Notes: a model not told the origin generated them from the sequence alone. A stretch of 64,000 bases of DNA from CAZZIZ01 sp964654535 (GCA_964654535.1 CAZZIZ010000002.1:1-64000), one strand, 5' to 3'. Positions 1 to 9,155 are shown, counted from the first letter of the stretch. A program made the numbers and translations.

Positions 1-897
1 TTTGACGTAACTGCCGAAAACTTGGATGCAGGTTTCAGACACATAGATAATGGAATCGGACCCTACGTTTTAAAAGCTGATGGCTTGGCCGCGGGCAAAG
101 GGGTTTTAATTCTTGAAGGCAAAGAAGAGGCGAAGAGTGAATTGAAAGAAATGCTCTCTGGTAAGTTTGGCGATGCAAGTCGTAAAGTGCTTATCGAAGA
201 TTTCTTGGATGGAATTGAGTTTTCGATTTTCGCCTTGTTTGATGGAAAGAATTATGTGGTGCTGCCTGCGGCGAAAGATTATAAGCGAATAGGCGAGGGC
301 GATGTTGGGTTGAATACTGGCGGTATGGGTGCGGTTTCTCCTGTTCCCTTTTTAGATAATGAGCTAATGCGGAAGGTTGAGTCTAGAATTATAAAACCAA
401 CCTTTGATGGCCTTGTCGCTGAGAAAATTGATTACCGGGGCTTCGTCTTTTTTGGATTGATAAAAGTAGGCGACGAGCCAATGGTAATCGAATACAACGC
501 ACGTATGGGCGATCCGGAAACGGAGGCAGTATTACCAAGAGTACAAAATGATTGGCTTAATCTTTTCTCCAAGGTCGCCGAGCAGAAACTTGATGAGGTT
601 GATTTGAAAGTTGATTTGAGGACTGCATTGACGGTGGTGCTTGCTTCAGGAGGCTATCCTGAAAAGTATGAAAAGGGAAAGTCTATAAGCGTAGATGAAC
701 TCAACGATCGTTGCACTTTGTTTCACGCCGGAACAAAAGATGAAGGCGGTTTAAAAACTAATGGTGGTCGCGTTATGGCCTTAACTACTTTCGGCTCTTC
801 TATAGAAGATTGCCAAACACTCGCGTTTCGCGAGATTGATAAAATAAACTTTGATGGAAAGTACTATCGCCGCGATATCGGTGATGACCTGAAGTGA
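1..897 (+). CDS. purD: Phosphoribosylamine--glycine ligase (GARS), C-terminal part
   Basis: Catalyses ATP-dependent ligation of glycine to phosphoribosylamine in de novo purine synthesis, in the cytoplasm. The frame is open from the first base of the window, so the gene is cut by the window edge; about 298 residues are visible of a family length near 420-430. The ATP-grasp signature is clear: GPYVLKADGLAAGKGV near the visible start, and the metal and ATP site segment EYNARMGDPETEAVLPR about 165 residues in. The C-terminal domain with GGYPEKYEKG is present and the stop is normal. The gene converges on the IPTL-type protein gene, with a family A repeat in between. Identification is confident; the true start lies outside the window. 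Confidence 0.95.
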   Translation, partial: FDVTAENLDAGFRHIDNGIGPYVLKADGLAAGKGVLILEGKEEAKSELKEMLSGKFGDASRKVLIEDFLDGIEFSIFALFDGKNYVVLPAAKDYKRIGEGDVGLNTGGMGAVSPVPFLDNELMRKVESRIIKPTFDGLVAEKIDYRGFVFFGLIKVGDEPMVIEYNARMGDPETEAVLPRVQNDWLNLFSKVAEQKLDEVDLKVDLRTALTVVLASGGYPEKYEKGKSISVDELNDRCTLFHAGTKDEGGLKTNGGRVMALTTFGSSIEDCQTLAFREIDKINFDGKYYRRDIGDDLK

Positions 898-901
898 TCT
901 T

Positions 902-1096
902 CGCGTGAGGGATAGAGGCCTATGTTTGAGCTCCTGTTGTAAAAAACAAGAAAAGCGCTTAGCTCCTTAAGAGCTAGATGCGCTTTTTGTTTTTTACAGA
1001 ACAGAGCGAGGGCCGAAAGCCCGACCCCAAATCTTTCAGTCCCTTGTTGGTCCCCTGACCAACATTAGGACTGAAAGATTTGGGGTCACGCCCAAA
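902..1096 (-). repeat. Family A structured intergenic repeat, copy 1
   Basis: Fills most of the purD to IPTL-gene interval. Read on the minus strand it begins GGGCGTGACCCC and ends CCCTCACGCG. It contains a perfect 20-bp inverted repeat (1023-1042 with 1068-1087) around a smaller 7-bp hairpin (1046-1052 with 1057-1063). A second hairpin, AGCGC-type, lies at about 953-985 and is framed by the conserved CTGTT / AACAG blocks. It lies downstream of the minus-strand gene ending at 1180. Confidence 0.75.
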
Positions 1097-1127
1097 ATGC
1101 TTGACTCCAAACTCAAAAACCCCACAT

Positions 1128-1154
1128 AAAAAAACCTCGACAAAAGCCGAGGTT
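1128..1154 (-). terminator. Intrinsic terminator of the IPTL-type gene
   Basis: A 7-bp stem (1133-1139 with 1148-1154, AACCTCG / CGAGGTT). On the minus strand it is followed by a run of Ts, seen on the plus strand as an A run at 1128-1134. It lies about 26 bp past the stop codon of the gene ending at 1180. Confidence 0.8.
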
Positions 1155-1179
1155 CTTTCTTTAAATATTTTTCTTTAGA

Positions 1180-1998
1180 CTAAGCTGTTATCAGCTCAGA
1201 AGTTTTTTCTCGAATAGTAACTAGGCCAATAGACATAAACATAAGTGATAGACAAATCATTGCCCACTCACCCATTGTTGGAATCGGACAAGCCTCTACC
1301 GTCCAACAAAAATCTGGAGTCACATCGAAAACTGTAACTGTCGAAGTCGGATCAGTAGGATCTGGAAAAGTCATTGAAGTAATATTCGAAGAGGTAGCAT
1401 CGTAGCAGAATCCAAGATTTAGTCCAGCTGCGGTTGCTTCTACACCAGCCAGTGCGGTGTAGGCTTCATTAATACTCGTAATGGGCGCACCTCCTAAGGC
1501 TGACGCGGCTCCAAGTACTTGGGCAACAGATTGGACCCCTCCACCAGCATTAAGCGCTGCGAGAGCATCACAGGTAGCTTGTGGTAAACCAAGTACAAAC
1601 AAACATACCGTTGGATTGGCTGCTACTCCTAGTACACCATTTATGGCGGCATAATCAGTAGAGAGGCCTACTGCACAAACTTCATCTCCAGGAGCTAATG
1701 TCACACCTGCAAAAGATGTAGCATCTGCTGTAAGACTTGTCATTCCGTCTAAAGGAACTACCGAAGAAACACCTCCAGAGGTAATTTCCAAAACAAGAGC
1801 ACCATCTGGTAAAGTTGAACCGAAAGATGGTGAAGGGAAAGAATAAGTATAGGCGTCGCTACCGTCTGAACAGAGTACAAGATCTGAAGGAACAGGCAAA
1901 GGACTTGTTAATACGGTCGACGCATCGCAGGTCTGTGCAATTGCATTGAAATTGAAAAGGAGCAAGCATAGCACGCCCAATAGTGCATTTTTTTTCAT
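1180..1998 (-). CDS. Exported protein with IPTL-CTERM-like C-terminal sorting signal
   Basis: 272 residues. The N-terminus is a signal peptide (MKKNALLGVLCLLLFNFNAIAQ, about residues 1-22). The middle is low in charge and rich in Ala, Gly, Ser and Thr, with several cysteines and no enzyme motif I recognise. Near the C-terminus comes PIPTMGEW, then a hydrophobic stretch (AMICLSLMFMSIGLV) and a short tail containing one Arg-Glu-Lys group. Motif, transmembrane segment and charged tail together form the layout of IPTL-CTERM proteins, which are substrates of exosortase-type sorting enzymes in other bacteria. No exosortase is in the window. Neighbouring manC and kdsD are sugar-precursor genes, and exosortase systems often co-occur with exopolysaccharide genes, but that link is inference. 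The mature function is unknown; a surface structural protein is plausible. Confidence 0.7.
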   Translation of the reverse strand: MKKNALLGVLCLLLFNFNAIAQTCDASTVLTSPLPVPSDLVLCSDGSDAYTYSFPSPSFGSTLPDGALVLEITSGGVSSVVPLDGMTSLTADATSFAGVTLAPGDEVCAVGLSTDYAAINGVLGVAANPTVCLFVLGLPQATCDALAALNAGGGVQSVAQVLGAASALGGAPITSINEAYTALAGVEATAAGLNLGFCYDATSSNITSMTFPDPTDPTSTVTVFDVTPDFCWTVEACPIPTMGEWAMICLSLMFMSIGLVTIREKTSELITA

Positions 1999-2096
1999 GA
2001 TTTTTTATTTACGTTTTCTCAGTAGAGGGTGGGACTCCTTACGCCTGTAATATAGTAATATCAAGCATTTCGTACGAATGATAGTTCGTCAGAGGA

Positions 2097-3182
2097 CTAC
2101 AAAAATGAATCACCGACGTCTTTTCTAAAGGCCTTGAGATATTCCTTTAGATTCCCTTCTTGATCCTTCTTAAAAATACAAATAGCGTCCTCGGTATCTA
2201 TGATACAGAAATCTTCTAGACCTTGAATCAGGGCCGCTTTTGAAGGTGGAATGGAAACCATATTATTTTCTGAATCGAACATGACAATGTTTTTAGCCAA
2301 TACTGCATTATCATTTTCGTCGTGTTCTAGGTTGTCCCAAAGTGAAGTCCAAGTACCTAAATCGCTCCAGCCAAATTCGGAAGGAATAACAAAAACATTG
2401 AATGCCTTTTCCATGACGGCATAGTCAATACTGATGTTTTTGCACTGGCTATAAATACGATCAATGTAGTTTGCTTCTCTTTCCGTATGAAGTGCATCTA
2501 AGTCGCCTTCAAATAGCTCTGCTAAATCTGGAGTGTATAATCGAAACGCTTTTAAAATAGATTGCACGTTCCATAAAAATATTCCCGCGTTCCAAAGAAA
2601 GTCGCCGCTCTCCAAAAACTGTTGGGCGATTTCTAAGTTGGGTTTTTCTGTAAAAGTTTTCACTTTGAAAACCCCGGCATTTATTTTGTCCTCGATGTAC
2701 TGAATGTAACCGTAGTTGATGTCTGGACGAGTTGGTTTAATGCCAAGGGTGACTAAGGCATCCAAACTATCGACAAAGGAAATTCCTTTTTCAATGGTCT
2801 TCTGAAATGCTGGGACGTCTTTTATTAAATGATCGGATGGAACGACAACAATATTTGCTTGTGGATTTGTTTGCGCAATTTTATAACTGACATAGGCAAT
2901 ACAAGGAGCGGTATTTCTGCGCGATGGTTCGGCTAGAATTTGCTGCTCGTTTAGAATAGGTAGATGTTCTTTTACTTGATCGACGTACTGAGCGCTGGTA
3001 ACGACGTATATGTTTTCTGTAGGAATAAAGGAAGTAAACCGCTTGAAGGTTTGCACCAGCAGTGATTCTCCCGTTCCCATTATATCTAGGAATTGTTTAG
3101 GGCGACTTTCGCGGCTTTGTGGCCAAAATCGACTCCCCACGCCCCCGGCCATTATGGCAATATAGGTGTTCTTGCTTTCCAT
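2097..3182 (-). CDS. manC: Mannose-1-phosphate guanylyltransferase
   Basis: 361 residues, the usual length of the single-domain enzyme (no fused isomerase). Makes GDP-mannose from mannose-1-phosphate and GTP for polysaccharide or glycan synthesis in the cytoplasm. The nucleotidyltransferase signature AGGVGSRFWPQSRESRPKQF sits at residues 12-31, followed by AEPSRRNTAPCIAY and VVPSDH. The segment FTEKPN followed by GDFLWNAGIFLW is also typical of this family. The start lies 6 bp downstream of the kdsD stop on the same strand, so the two form an operon for activated sugars. Identification as a sugar-1-phosphate guanylyltransferase is strong; the exact sugar (mannose) follows from family similarity. 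Confidence 0.92.
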   Translation of the reverse strand: MESKNTYIAIMAGGVGSRFWPQSRESRPKQFLDIMGTGESLLVQTFKRFTSFIPTENIYVVTSAQYVDQVKEHLPILNEQQILAEPSRRNTAPCIAYVSYKIAQTNPQANIVVVPSDHLIKDVPAFQKTIEKGISFVDSLDALVTLGIKPTRPDINYGYIQYIEDKINAGVFKVKTFTEKPNLEIAQQFLESGDFLWNAGIFLWNVQSILKAFRLYTPDLAELFEGDLDALHTEREANYIDRIYSQCKNISIDYAVMEKAFNVFVIPSEFGWSDLGTWTSLWDNLEHDENDNAVLAKNIVMFDSENNMVSIPPSKAALIQGLEDFCIIDTEDAICIFKKDQEGNLKEYLKAFRKDVGDSFL

Positions 3183-3188
3183 GTTTTG

Positions 3189-4160
3189 TTAAGTCAACCC
3201 TTCTCTGATCAGGTCGTGCAAATGTACTAATCCCAAGTAAGTCCCATTTTTTGTGACCACAATTTGGTTGATTTTATGACTATTTAGCGCTCTTACAGCT
3301 TCTGTCGCTAACTGGTCGTGGCCAATGGTTTTAGGACTCTTGGTCATAACTTCTGCAGCTGATAGGCTGGTAAGTGAATCGTGTTTTTGTAGCATGCGAC
3401 GAATGTCTCCATCGGTAACAATACCTTGTAAGTTTCCCTGGTCGTCCAAGACTGCAGTTGCCCCTAATCTCTTAGAGCTAATTTCTAGAATGACCTTTTT
3501 TATGGGATCACTAGCCAGCACTTTGGGCGCTTCGTTGAGCATTGCAAAGTCCTCGACTTTTGTTTTAAGTTTTTTGCCCAATGTCCCACCCGGATGTAAA
3601 CGAGCGAAATCTGCGGAGCTAAATTTTCGCAATTCTAAGACCGCAACTGCTATAGCGTCACCAATAGCCAGTTGTGCAGTTGTACTACAAGTTGGTGCTA
3701 AGTTATGCGGCCCCGCTTCTTCGTTAACAGTTGTTAAAATTTTGTAATCGGCCTCTTGATACAAGTAGGAATTTTCGTTCCCTACAAGAGCGATTAAAGT
3801 GTTCTCACGTTCTTTTATGACATTAATCAAACGTTTGATTTCAGGAGTGTTGCCGCTATTCGATATACAAACGATTAAATCGTTTTTACCGATCATTCCG
3901 AGGTCTCCGTGTACTGCGTCAGAAGCATGTAAGAAATGCGAGGCGGTACCTGTCGAATTGAAGGTGGCGACTATTTTTTGGCCTATTATGGCACTTTTTC
4001 CAATTCCTGTGACTAATACCCTATGTTTTGAGTCATAAATAAGTGAGACTACAGACTCTACGTCTGAAGACAATCTTTGGATTAAATTTCTAATTGCTTC
4101 AGATTCGAGCTCAAGGGTGCGTATAACGCTCTTAAATATGTTAGTTTTTTGAAAGGCCAC
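3189..4160 (-). CDS. kdsD: KpsF/GutQ family arabinose-5-phosphate isomerase
   Basis: 323 residues. Interconverts ribulose-5-phosphate and arabinose-5-phosphate, the first step towards KDO for lipopolysaccharide. An N-terminal SIS domain carries VLVTGIGKSAIIGQKIVATF and the ASDAVHGDLGMI segment. Two CBS domains follow, with ATAVLDDQGNLQGIVTDGDIRR as the first and a second at the C-terminus ending VHLHDLIREGL. The length matches the SIS-CBS-CBS family. The start codon appears to be GTG (4158-4160). It is transcribed away from recQ and leads directly into manC. The match is strong at family level; kdsD is the usual symbol for a lone chromosomal copy. Confidence 0.92.
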   Translation of the reverse strand: MAFQKTNIFKSVIRTLELESEAIRNLIQRLSSDVESVVSLIYDSKHRVLVTGIGKSAIIGQKIVATFNSTGTASHFLHASDAVHGDLGMIGKNDLIVCISNSGNTPEIKRLINVIKERENTLIALVGNENSYLYQEADYKILTTVNEEAGPHNLAPTCSTTAQLAIGDAIAVAVLELRKFSSADFARLHPGGTLGKKLKTKVEDFAMLNEAPKVLASDPIKKVILEISSKRLGATAVLDDQGNLQGIVTDGDIRRMLQKHDSLTSLSAAEVMTKSPKTIGHDQLATEAVRALNSHKINQIVVTKNGTYLGLVHLHDLIREGLT

Positions 4161-4260
4161 GGCAAAAGTTAGAGGTCAAATATCATTATATTCATACTAG
4201 AAAAGAAGCTTTCCCCCAAGAGTTATTCGTTTCTGTGTCGAACAGAGAGAAGGAAGTAAA

Positions 4261-6483
4261 ATGACAATAGTAAGCGGGAAGGTTAAACTTGTAGATTCCC
4301 TACGCGAGCACTTTGGTTTTGACCAATTTAAGGGCCGCCAGGAAGAAATTATCCAAAATGTACTGGATGGTAATGACACCTTCGTAATAATGCCTACAGG
4401 GGGCGGAAAATCGCTTTGCTACCAGTTACCAGCCCTTATGAAGGAGGGCACAGCTATCGTTATTTCTCCTTTAATTGCCCTGATGAAAAATCAGGTCGAT
4501 TTGGTAAGAGGCTACAACCAAAATGACAAGGTTGCTCATTATTTAAATTCATCACTTTCTAAGTCACAGGCTAATGTAGTAATAGAGGATGTCTTGTCTG
4601 GCGTTACCAAGCTGCTTTATGTAGCTCCTGAGACCCTAAGCAAAAAGTCGACCATCGATCTATTGAAAAAAACGAAGGTTTCCTTTGTGGCTATTGATGA
4701 GGCGCATTGTATTTCCGAGTGGGGACACGACTTTAGACCAGAATACAGGCGTATTCGCGAAATGATAGATCAGGTGGACTCTTCAATACCTCTAGTGGCT
4801 TTAACAGCAACTGCTACACCAAAGGTGCAGGTGGATATTGTTAAAACGCTTAAGCTAAAAAAACCCAAAACCTTCATCGATTCGTTTAATCGCCCGAACC
4901 TGTTTTATGAGGTAAGACCCAAGCGTAAAAAGAAAGAGACCTTAATTGAGATTGTACAGTTCATTAAGTCAAAGTCTGGGAAGTCTGGAATAGTTTATTG
5001 CCTCAATAGAAAAACCACTGAAGTAGTAGCAGAAGAACTTAAAGCTAACGGCATTAATGCTGCTCCATACCACGCTGGCCTAGATAGTAAAGCACGTTCA
5101 AAGGCTCAAGATGATTTCTTGATGGAAGATGTGGATGTCATTTGCGCTACCATAGCTTTTGGAATGGGAATTGACAAGCCAGACATTCGTTTTGTCATTC
5201 ACTATGACATTCCAAAGAGTCTTGAAAACTATTATCAAGAAACTGGTCGTGGCGGACGCGATGGCTTAGAAGGAAATTGTCTGGCCTTTTTTAGTCAAGC
5301 CGATGTGAGTAAACTTGAGAAATTTATGCGCGACAAATCACTCAAAGAAAGAGAGATTGGCGGCCAGCATTTGTTAGAAGTTGTGGGCTACTCGGAAACT
5401 TCTGCATGTCGTAGAGAATTCCTCCTGCATTATTTTGGTGAGGCTTACTCGGCAGACGCTTGTCGTAAAGACAAAATGTGTGACAACTGTCGAAGCCCGA
5501 AAGAAAAACGCGATGTTACTAAAGAGGTTCAACTGTCTCTTCAAGTTATCGATCAACTCAACGAGAGTTTCGGAATAAAATACTTGGTTGACTTTTTAGT
5601 TGGAAACAAATCTCAGGACGTACTGCAGTTTCGTCACGAAAAGAAAAGCTTGTTTGGCAAAGGTGAAAAAGAAGATGCCCATTTTTGGACCTCAGTTATT
5701 CGCCACGCTCAACTTAAAAATCTTTTGGTAAAAGATATTGAGAACTACGGTATTCTGAAGTTGAGTGGTAAAGGGAAGACTTTTATTGAAAAGCCAACGA
5801 AATTTCACATTGCACTCAACCACAACTTCAAAGCAAGTCTTGCTGACGCGCAATCTTACGGAAACGATAAAGTACAGGCGCTCGATCAAAACTTGTTCCT
5901 AATGCTTAAAGACTTGCGTAAGCAAGTGGCTAAGGAAAAGAATGTGCCGCCTTTTGTTGTATTCCAAGACCCTTCTTTAGAGGATATGGCGACTATGTAT
6001 CCTATAACCATAGATGAGTTAGCCAACATATCTGGAGTGAGTAAAGGAAAAGCCGAGAAATACGGCAAGCCATTCTTAGAAGAAATAAAGCAATACGTAG
6101 AAGACAACGATATAGACCGCGTTGATCACTTCGTAATGAAACAAGTTGCAGACAAGTCAAAAAACAAGGTTTACATCATCCAAAACGTAGACAAGAAAAT
6201 ACCACTGGAAAATATCGCTTCGGACAGGGGTGTAACGATACAAGACTTAATCGAGGAAATTGAGACCATCGTTTCGGCTGGAACAAAGCTAAACTTGGAT
6301 TACCATATTGGAAATGTCCTAGATGGCGAGCAGCAGGAAGAAATATTTGATTACTTCATGGAAGCCGAGAATGACAGCCTAGAAGATGCCATTGCGGAAC
6401 TAAACGATAGTGAGTTTGAAGACTATACCTTTGAGGATATTCGATTAATGCGCATCAAATTTATGTCCGAAATGGCCAACTAG
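4261..6483 (+). CDS. recQ: ATP-dependent DNA helicase RecQ
   Basis: 740 residues, longer than E. coli RecQ (about 610) by a C-terminal extension. Unwinds DNA 3'-5' in recombination repair. Motifs in order: motif 0/I region FGFDQFKGRQEEII and PTGGGKSLCYQLP, DEAH box within AIDEAHCISEWGHDFR, LTATATP, the conserved GMGIDKPDIRFVIHYD, and the arginine-finger motif ETGRGGRDG. The zinc site is CRREFLLHYFGE with the DKMCDNC segment. A winged-helix RQC region follows, then an HRDC domain around residues 560-620 (SLEDMATMYPITIDELANI). The last 110 or so residues resemble the helix-turn-helix tails of longer Bacteroidota RecQ proteins. Divergent from kdsD; an intrinsic terminator follows. Confidence 0.96.
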   Translation: MTIVSGKVKLVDSLREHFGFDQFKGRQEEIIQNVLDGNDTFVIMPTGGGKSLCYQLPALMKEGTAIVISPLIALMKNQVDLVRGYNQNDKVAHYLNSSLSKSQANVVIEDVLSGVTKLLYVAPETLSKKSTIDLLKKTKVSFVAIDEAHCISEWGHDFRPEYRRIREMIDQVDSSIPLVALTATATPKVQVDIVKTLKLKKPKTFIDSFNRPNLFYEVRPKRKKKETLIEIVQFIKSKSGKSGIVYCLNRKTTEVVAEELKANGINAAPYHAGLDSKARSKAQDDFLMEDVDVICATIAFGMGIDKPDIRFVIHYDIPKSLENYYQETGRGGRDGLEGNCLAFFSQADVSKLEKFMRDKSLKEREIGGQHLLEVVGYSETSACRREFLLHYFGEAYSADACRKDKMCDNCRSPKEKRDVTKEVQLSLQVIDQLNESFGIKYLVDFLVGNKSQDVLQFRHEKKSLFGKGEKEDAHFWTSVIRHAQLKNLLVKDIENYGILKLSGKGKTFIEKPTKFHIALNHNFKASLADAQSYGNDKVQALDQNLFLMLKDLRKQVAKEKNVPPFVVFQDPSLEDMATMYPITIDELANISGVSKGKAEKYGKPFLEEIKQYVEDNDIDRVDHFVMKQVADKSKNKVYIIQNVDKKIPLENIASDRGVTIQDLIEEIETIVSAGTKLNLDYHIGNVLDGEQQEEIFDYFMEAENDSLEDAIAELNDSEFEDYTFEDIRLMRIKFMSEMAN

Positions 6484-6506
6484 ATGTCCAAAAAATAATA
6501 GAACGC

Positions 6507-6538
6507 AAGGCTACTCTCAAAAGGAGTGGCCTTTTTTT
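6507..6538 (+). terminator. Intrinsic terminator after recQ
   Basis: A 10-bp stem with one G-T pair (AAGGCTACTC / GAGTGGCCTT), a short loop, and a run of Ts ending near 6538, 23 bp past the recQ stop. Confidence 0.85.
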
Positions 6539-6560
6539 ATGCCCAATATGAATAAGTGCC

Positions 6561-6568
6561 TAAATTTG
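6561..6568 (+). promoter_or_regulatory. Putative htpG promoter -7 box
   Basis: TAAATTTG matches the Bacteroidota primary-sigma -7 consensus TAnnTTTG exactly, 19 bp before the htpG ATG. A T-rich stretch about 20 bp upstream could serve as the -33 element but is not a perfect TTTG and overlaps the recQ terminator. Confidence 0.5.
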
Positions 6569-6587
6569 TAGCCTAAACGAAAATGCT

Positions 6588-8465
6588 ATGACTACGCAAA
6601 GTGGTACAATCAATGTGACAACGGAAAATATCTTTCCGATAATCAAGAAATTCCTTTACTCAGATCACGAAATTTTCTTAAGAGAGCTAGTAGCCAACGC
6701 CGTGGATGCTACGCAAAAACTGCGCACACTCGCGGATAAAGGGGAATTCTCTGGTAAGCTGGGAGAAGACAATATTGAGATCAGCATCAATAAGGAAGAA
6801 GGCACATTAACTATAACGGATAAAGGAATAGGCCTGACAGCCGAAGAGGTAGAAAAGTACATCAATCAAATTGCCTTTAGCGGCGCTCAAGAGTTTTTGG
6901 AAAAGTATAAAGACGAGAGTGCCATAATCGGAAAGTTTGGATTAGGATTTTACTCTTCGTTTATGGTGGCCGATAAAGTAAAGTTGATTTCTAAATCCTA
7001 CAAAGAGGGTAGTCAAGCTTGCGAATGGACTTGCGACGGTAGTCCAAACTACGAACTAGGAGACTCTACAAAAGATACGCGCGGCACCGATATCATTCTT
7101 TTCATTGACGAAGAAAACAAAGAGTTCTTAGAGCAAGAGCGTATCGAAACCCTACTCGACAAGTACTGCAAGTTCTTGCCTGTAAATATTCAGTTCGGTA
7201 CCAACGAACGCAAAGAGAAAAAAGGAGAAGGTGATGACGCCGTTGAGGAGACCATTGTCGAACCCAACATCATAAACAATGTAAAACCAGCTTGGATTAA
7301 AAACCCTTCTGAGTTAACTCGAGAAGATTATCTCGCTTTTTACAAAGAACTATATCCGGGTAGCTTTGATGAACCACTTTTTTGGATTCACTTAAACGTC
7401 GATTATCCATTTAACCTTACTGGTATCTTGTACTTCCCAAAGTTGAAAAACAATGTGGAGGTAAAGAAAGATCGCATTAGTCTTTACTGCAACCAGGTTT
7501 TTGTAACCGATCAAGTAGAAGAGATTGTTCCAGAGTTTTTAATGCTCTTACACGGGGTGATTGATAGCCCGGACATTCCACTAAACGTCTCTAGAAGTTA
7601 CCTGCAAAGCGACCCCAACGTCAAGAAGATCAGTAATTATATCTCAAAGAAAGTAGCCTCCAAGCTAGAAGAGATGTTTAAGAAAGAGCGCGAGGAGTAC
7701 GAAAAGAAATGGGACGACATTGGCGTCTTCATCAAATACGGAATGCTCAGCGATGACAAGTTCTACGACAAAGCGAGTAAGATTTGCTTAGTCCAAGATA
7801 CCGACGACAAGTTCGAAACCATTGAGGAGCACACTACGGCAGTAGCCGAAAGTCAAAAGGATAAGAACGATAGAGTAGTGTTGCTTTACACCAACAGCCC
7901 AACTGAGCAAGGCGCCTACATCAGCGACGCCAAGGATATGTCCTATCGAGTCTTGAAAATGAACACCATCATTGACAGTCACTTTATATCGATGTTGGAA
8001 ACCAAGCTGGACAAAACTTCATTTAAAAGAGTGGATGCAGATGTAGCCGACAGATTAATCGAAAAAGAAGATGCACCAGAAACGGTATTGAGCGAAGAGG
8101 AAACAGGAAAATTAAAAACCTTGTTCGGAGCAATATTAGGAGAAAAGTCTAACGCAAATATTGAGATAAAACCACTCTCGCCAGAAGCGATGCCGGTTAT
8201 GATTACCAAGCCCGAAATGATGAGACGTATGCAAGAAATGCAAGCCTACAATAATATGGCGATGGGTGATATGCCGGAGTTTTACAATTTGGTGGTCAAT
8301 GCGAACCACCCCAAAGTTTCAAAGGTATTGGCAGAAAGTAATGAGGACAAGCAAAGGTCTACTATTAAGCAACTTTGTGACCTTGCGTTGCTATCTCAAA
8401 ACATGCTAAAAGGGGAAGCCTTGTCAGACTTCATTAAACGCAGCCTTTCATTAATGGAAGAGTAG
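6588..8465 (+). CDS. htpG: Molecular chaperone HtpG (Hsp90)
   Basis: 625 residues, full family length. ATP-driven cytoplasmic chaperone. The GHKL ATPase domain shows RELVANAVDAT (the catalytic Glu and the ATP-binding Asn), the metal-contacting Asp region ITDKGIGL, and the lid/G-box segment IGKFGLGFYSSFMVADKV. The middle domain carries the conserved NVSRSYLQSD, and the C-terminal dimerisation region is present. It lies 104 bp past recQ with its own likely promoter. Its stop is separated by one base from the stop of the convergent gene ending at 8467, and no hairpin terminator lies between them, so the transcripts probably overlap. Identification is certain at family level. Confidence 0.97.
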   Translation: MTTQSGTINVTTENIFPIIKKFLYSDHEIFLRELVANAVDATQKLRTLADKGEFSGKLGEDNIEISINKEEGTLTITDKGIGLTAEEVEKYINQIAFSGAQEFLEKYKDESAIIGKFGLGFYSSFMVADKVKLISKSYKEGSQACEWTCDGSPNYELGDSTKDTRGTDIILFIDEENKEFLEQERIETLLDKYCKFLPVNIQFGTNERKEKKGEGDDAVEETIVEPNIINNVKPAWIKNPSELTREDYLAFYKELYPGSFDEPLFWIHLNVDYPFNLTGILYFPKLKNNVEVKKDRISLYCNQVFVTDQVEEIVPEFLMLLHGVIDSPDIPLNVSRSYLQSDPNVKKISNYISKKVASKLEEMFKKEREEYEKKWDDIGVFIKYGMLSDDKFYDKASKICLVQDTDDKFETIEEHTTAVAESQKDKNDRVVLLYTNSPTEQGAYISDAKDMSYRVLKMNTIIDSHFISMLETKLDKTSFKRVDADVADRLIEKEDAPETVLSEEETGKLKTLFGAILGEKSNANIEIKPLSPEAMPVMITKPEMMRRMQEMQAYNNMAMGDMPEFYNLVVNANHPKVSKVLAESNEDKQRSTIKQLCDLALLSQNMLKGEALSDFIKRSLSLMEE

Positions 8466-8466
8466 A

Positions 8467-8856
8467 CTATTCAACAACAAACATGCTGGTAATGGCCGGA
8501 CTGTTGCGTGGTTTGCTAACTATAAAGTAGCTGCCAGGTGCTAGAGCCTCTAGGTCGATTCCCATACCAGAAGAGAAAATTTTCTTAGAAAGAAAAATCT
8601 CATCATGCTGATCAATTAGGTGAAACTTTCGACCTATTAAGTTTTGGCTGAAGTTGATAATCGCGTCTCTACTAATTCGGTCCCAGCTGATATCAATAAA
8701 TGTACTGCCGTCGGTAGCTCGAGAGCCGTTTGGTTTTTCGGTTTTCTCGTCATTCATTGCCATTAGGGTGTCATTGTTTTGAGCAGCGACATCTTGAGCC
8801 AGCATTCCGCCGAAGGCGAATACGCTTAAAATAAGGGTGTAAATGGTTTTTTTCAT
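8467..8856 (-). CDS. Small exported protein made mostly of a T9SS sorting-domain-like fold
   Basis: 129 residues. A signal peptide (MKKTIYTLILSVFAFGGMLAQ) is followed by about 30 polar residues. The remaining 75 or so residues follow the pattern of type A T9SS C-terminal sorting domains: an alternating strand pattern, a V/I-D-x2-G-like turn, IDLEALAPGSYFIV, and a final FVVE. In ordinary cargo this domain follows a large functional domain; here almost nothing precedes it. It could be a small surface protein, a decoy, or a periplasmic protein with the same fold. It converges on htpG with a one-base gap. No closer function can be read. The signal peptide supports it being a real gene. Confidence 0.6.
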   Translation of the reverse strand: MKKTIYTLILSVFAFGGMLAQDVAAQNNDTLMAMNDEKTEKPNGSRATDGSTFIDISWDRISRDAIINFSQNLIGRKFHLIDQHDEIFLSKKIFSSGMGIDLEALAPGSYFIVSKPRNSPAITSMFVVE

Positions 8857-8939
8857 TGGATCATTTGAGCAATACTTTTAGCGCAAGTACTTGTCCAAAC
8901 TCTCATTCGTCTCGTCATGACTAGTCCAAAGAATGCTTT

Positions 8940-9119
8940 GGGCGTGTCCACACTATCTGCCTACGGCAAAGTATGGCCGGGCTATCCGCAACTCCGCGTT
9001 CGCTCCGGTCCCCTTCTTGTTGCGCTAAAGCAAAGCCTTCTACCGCTAGGGCGGTAAGGCTCTACTAGCTCCACAAAAGCGACTGCTCCCTTTGGTCGCA
9101 TTGCTACTATCCCTCACGC
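8940..9119 (+). repeat. Family A structured intergenic repeat, copy 2
   Basis: Plus-strand sense: starts GGCGTGTCC near 8940, contains CCGGGCTATCCGC and ACTCCGCGTTCGCTCCGG, and ends CCCTCACGC at 9119. A CCGCTAGGGCGG hairpin sits near 9050. It is the only one of eight copies that does not directly follow a stop codon: it lies between the minus-strand gene at 8467-8856 and the GNAT gene. Apart from this repeat the 300-bp interval holds nothing I recognise. Confidence 0.75.
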
Positions 9120-9155
9120 TTAGGTTCGCAAGCGGGAGAGTCTTATTTTCAGCTA

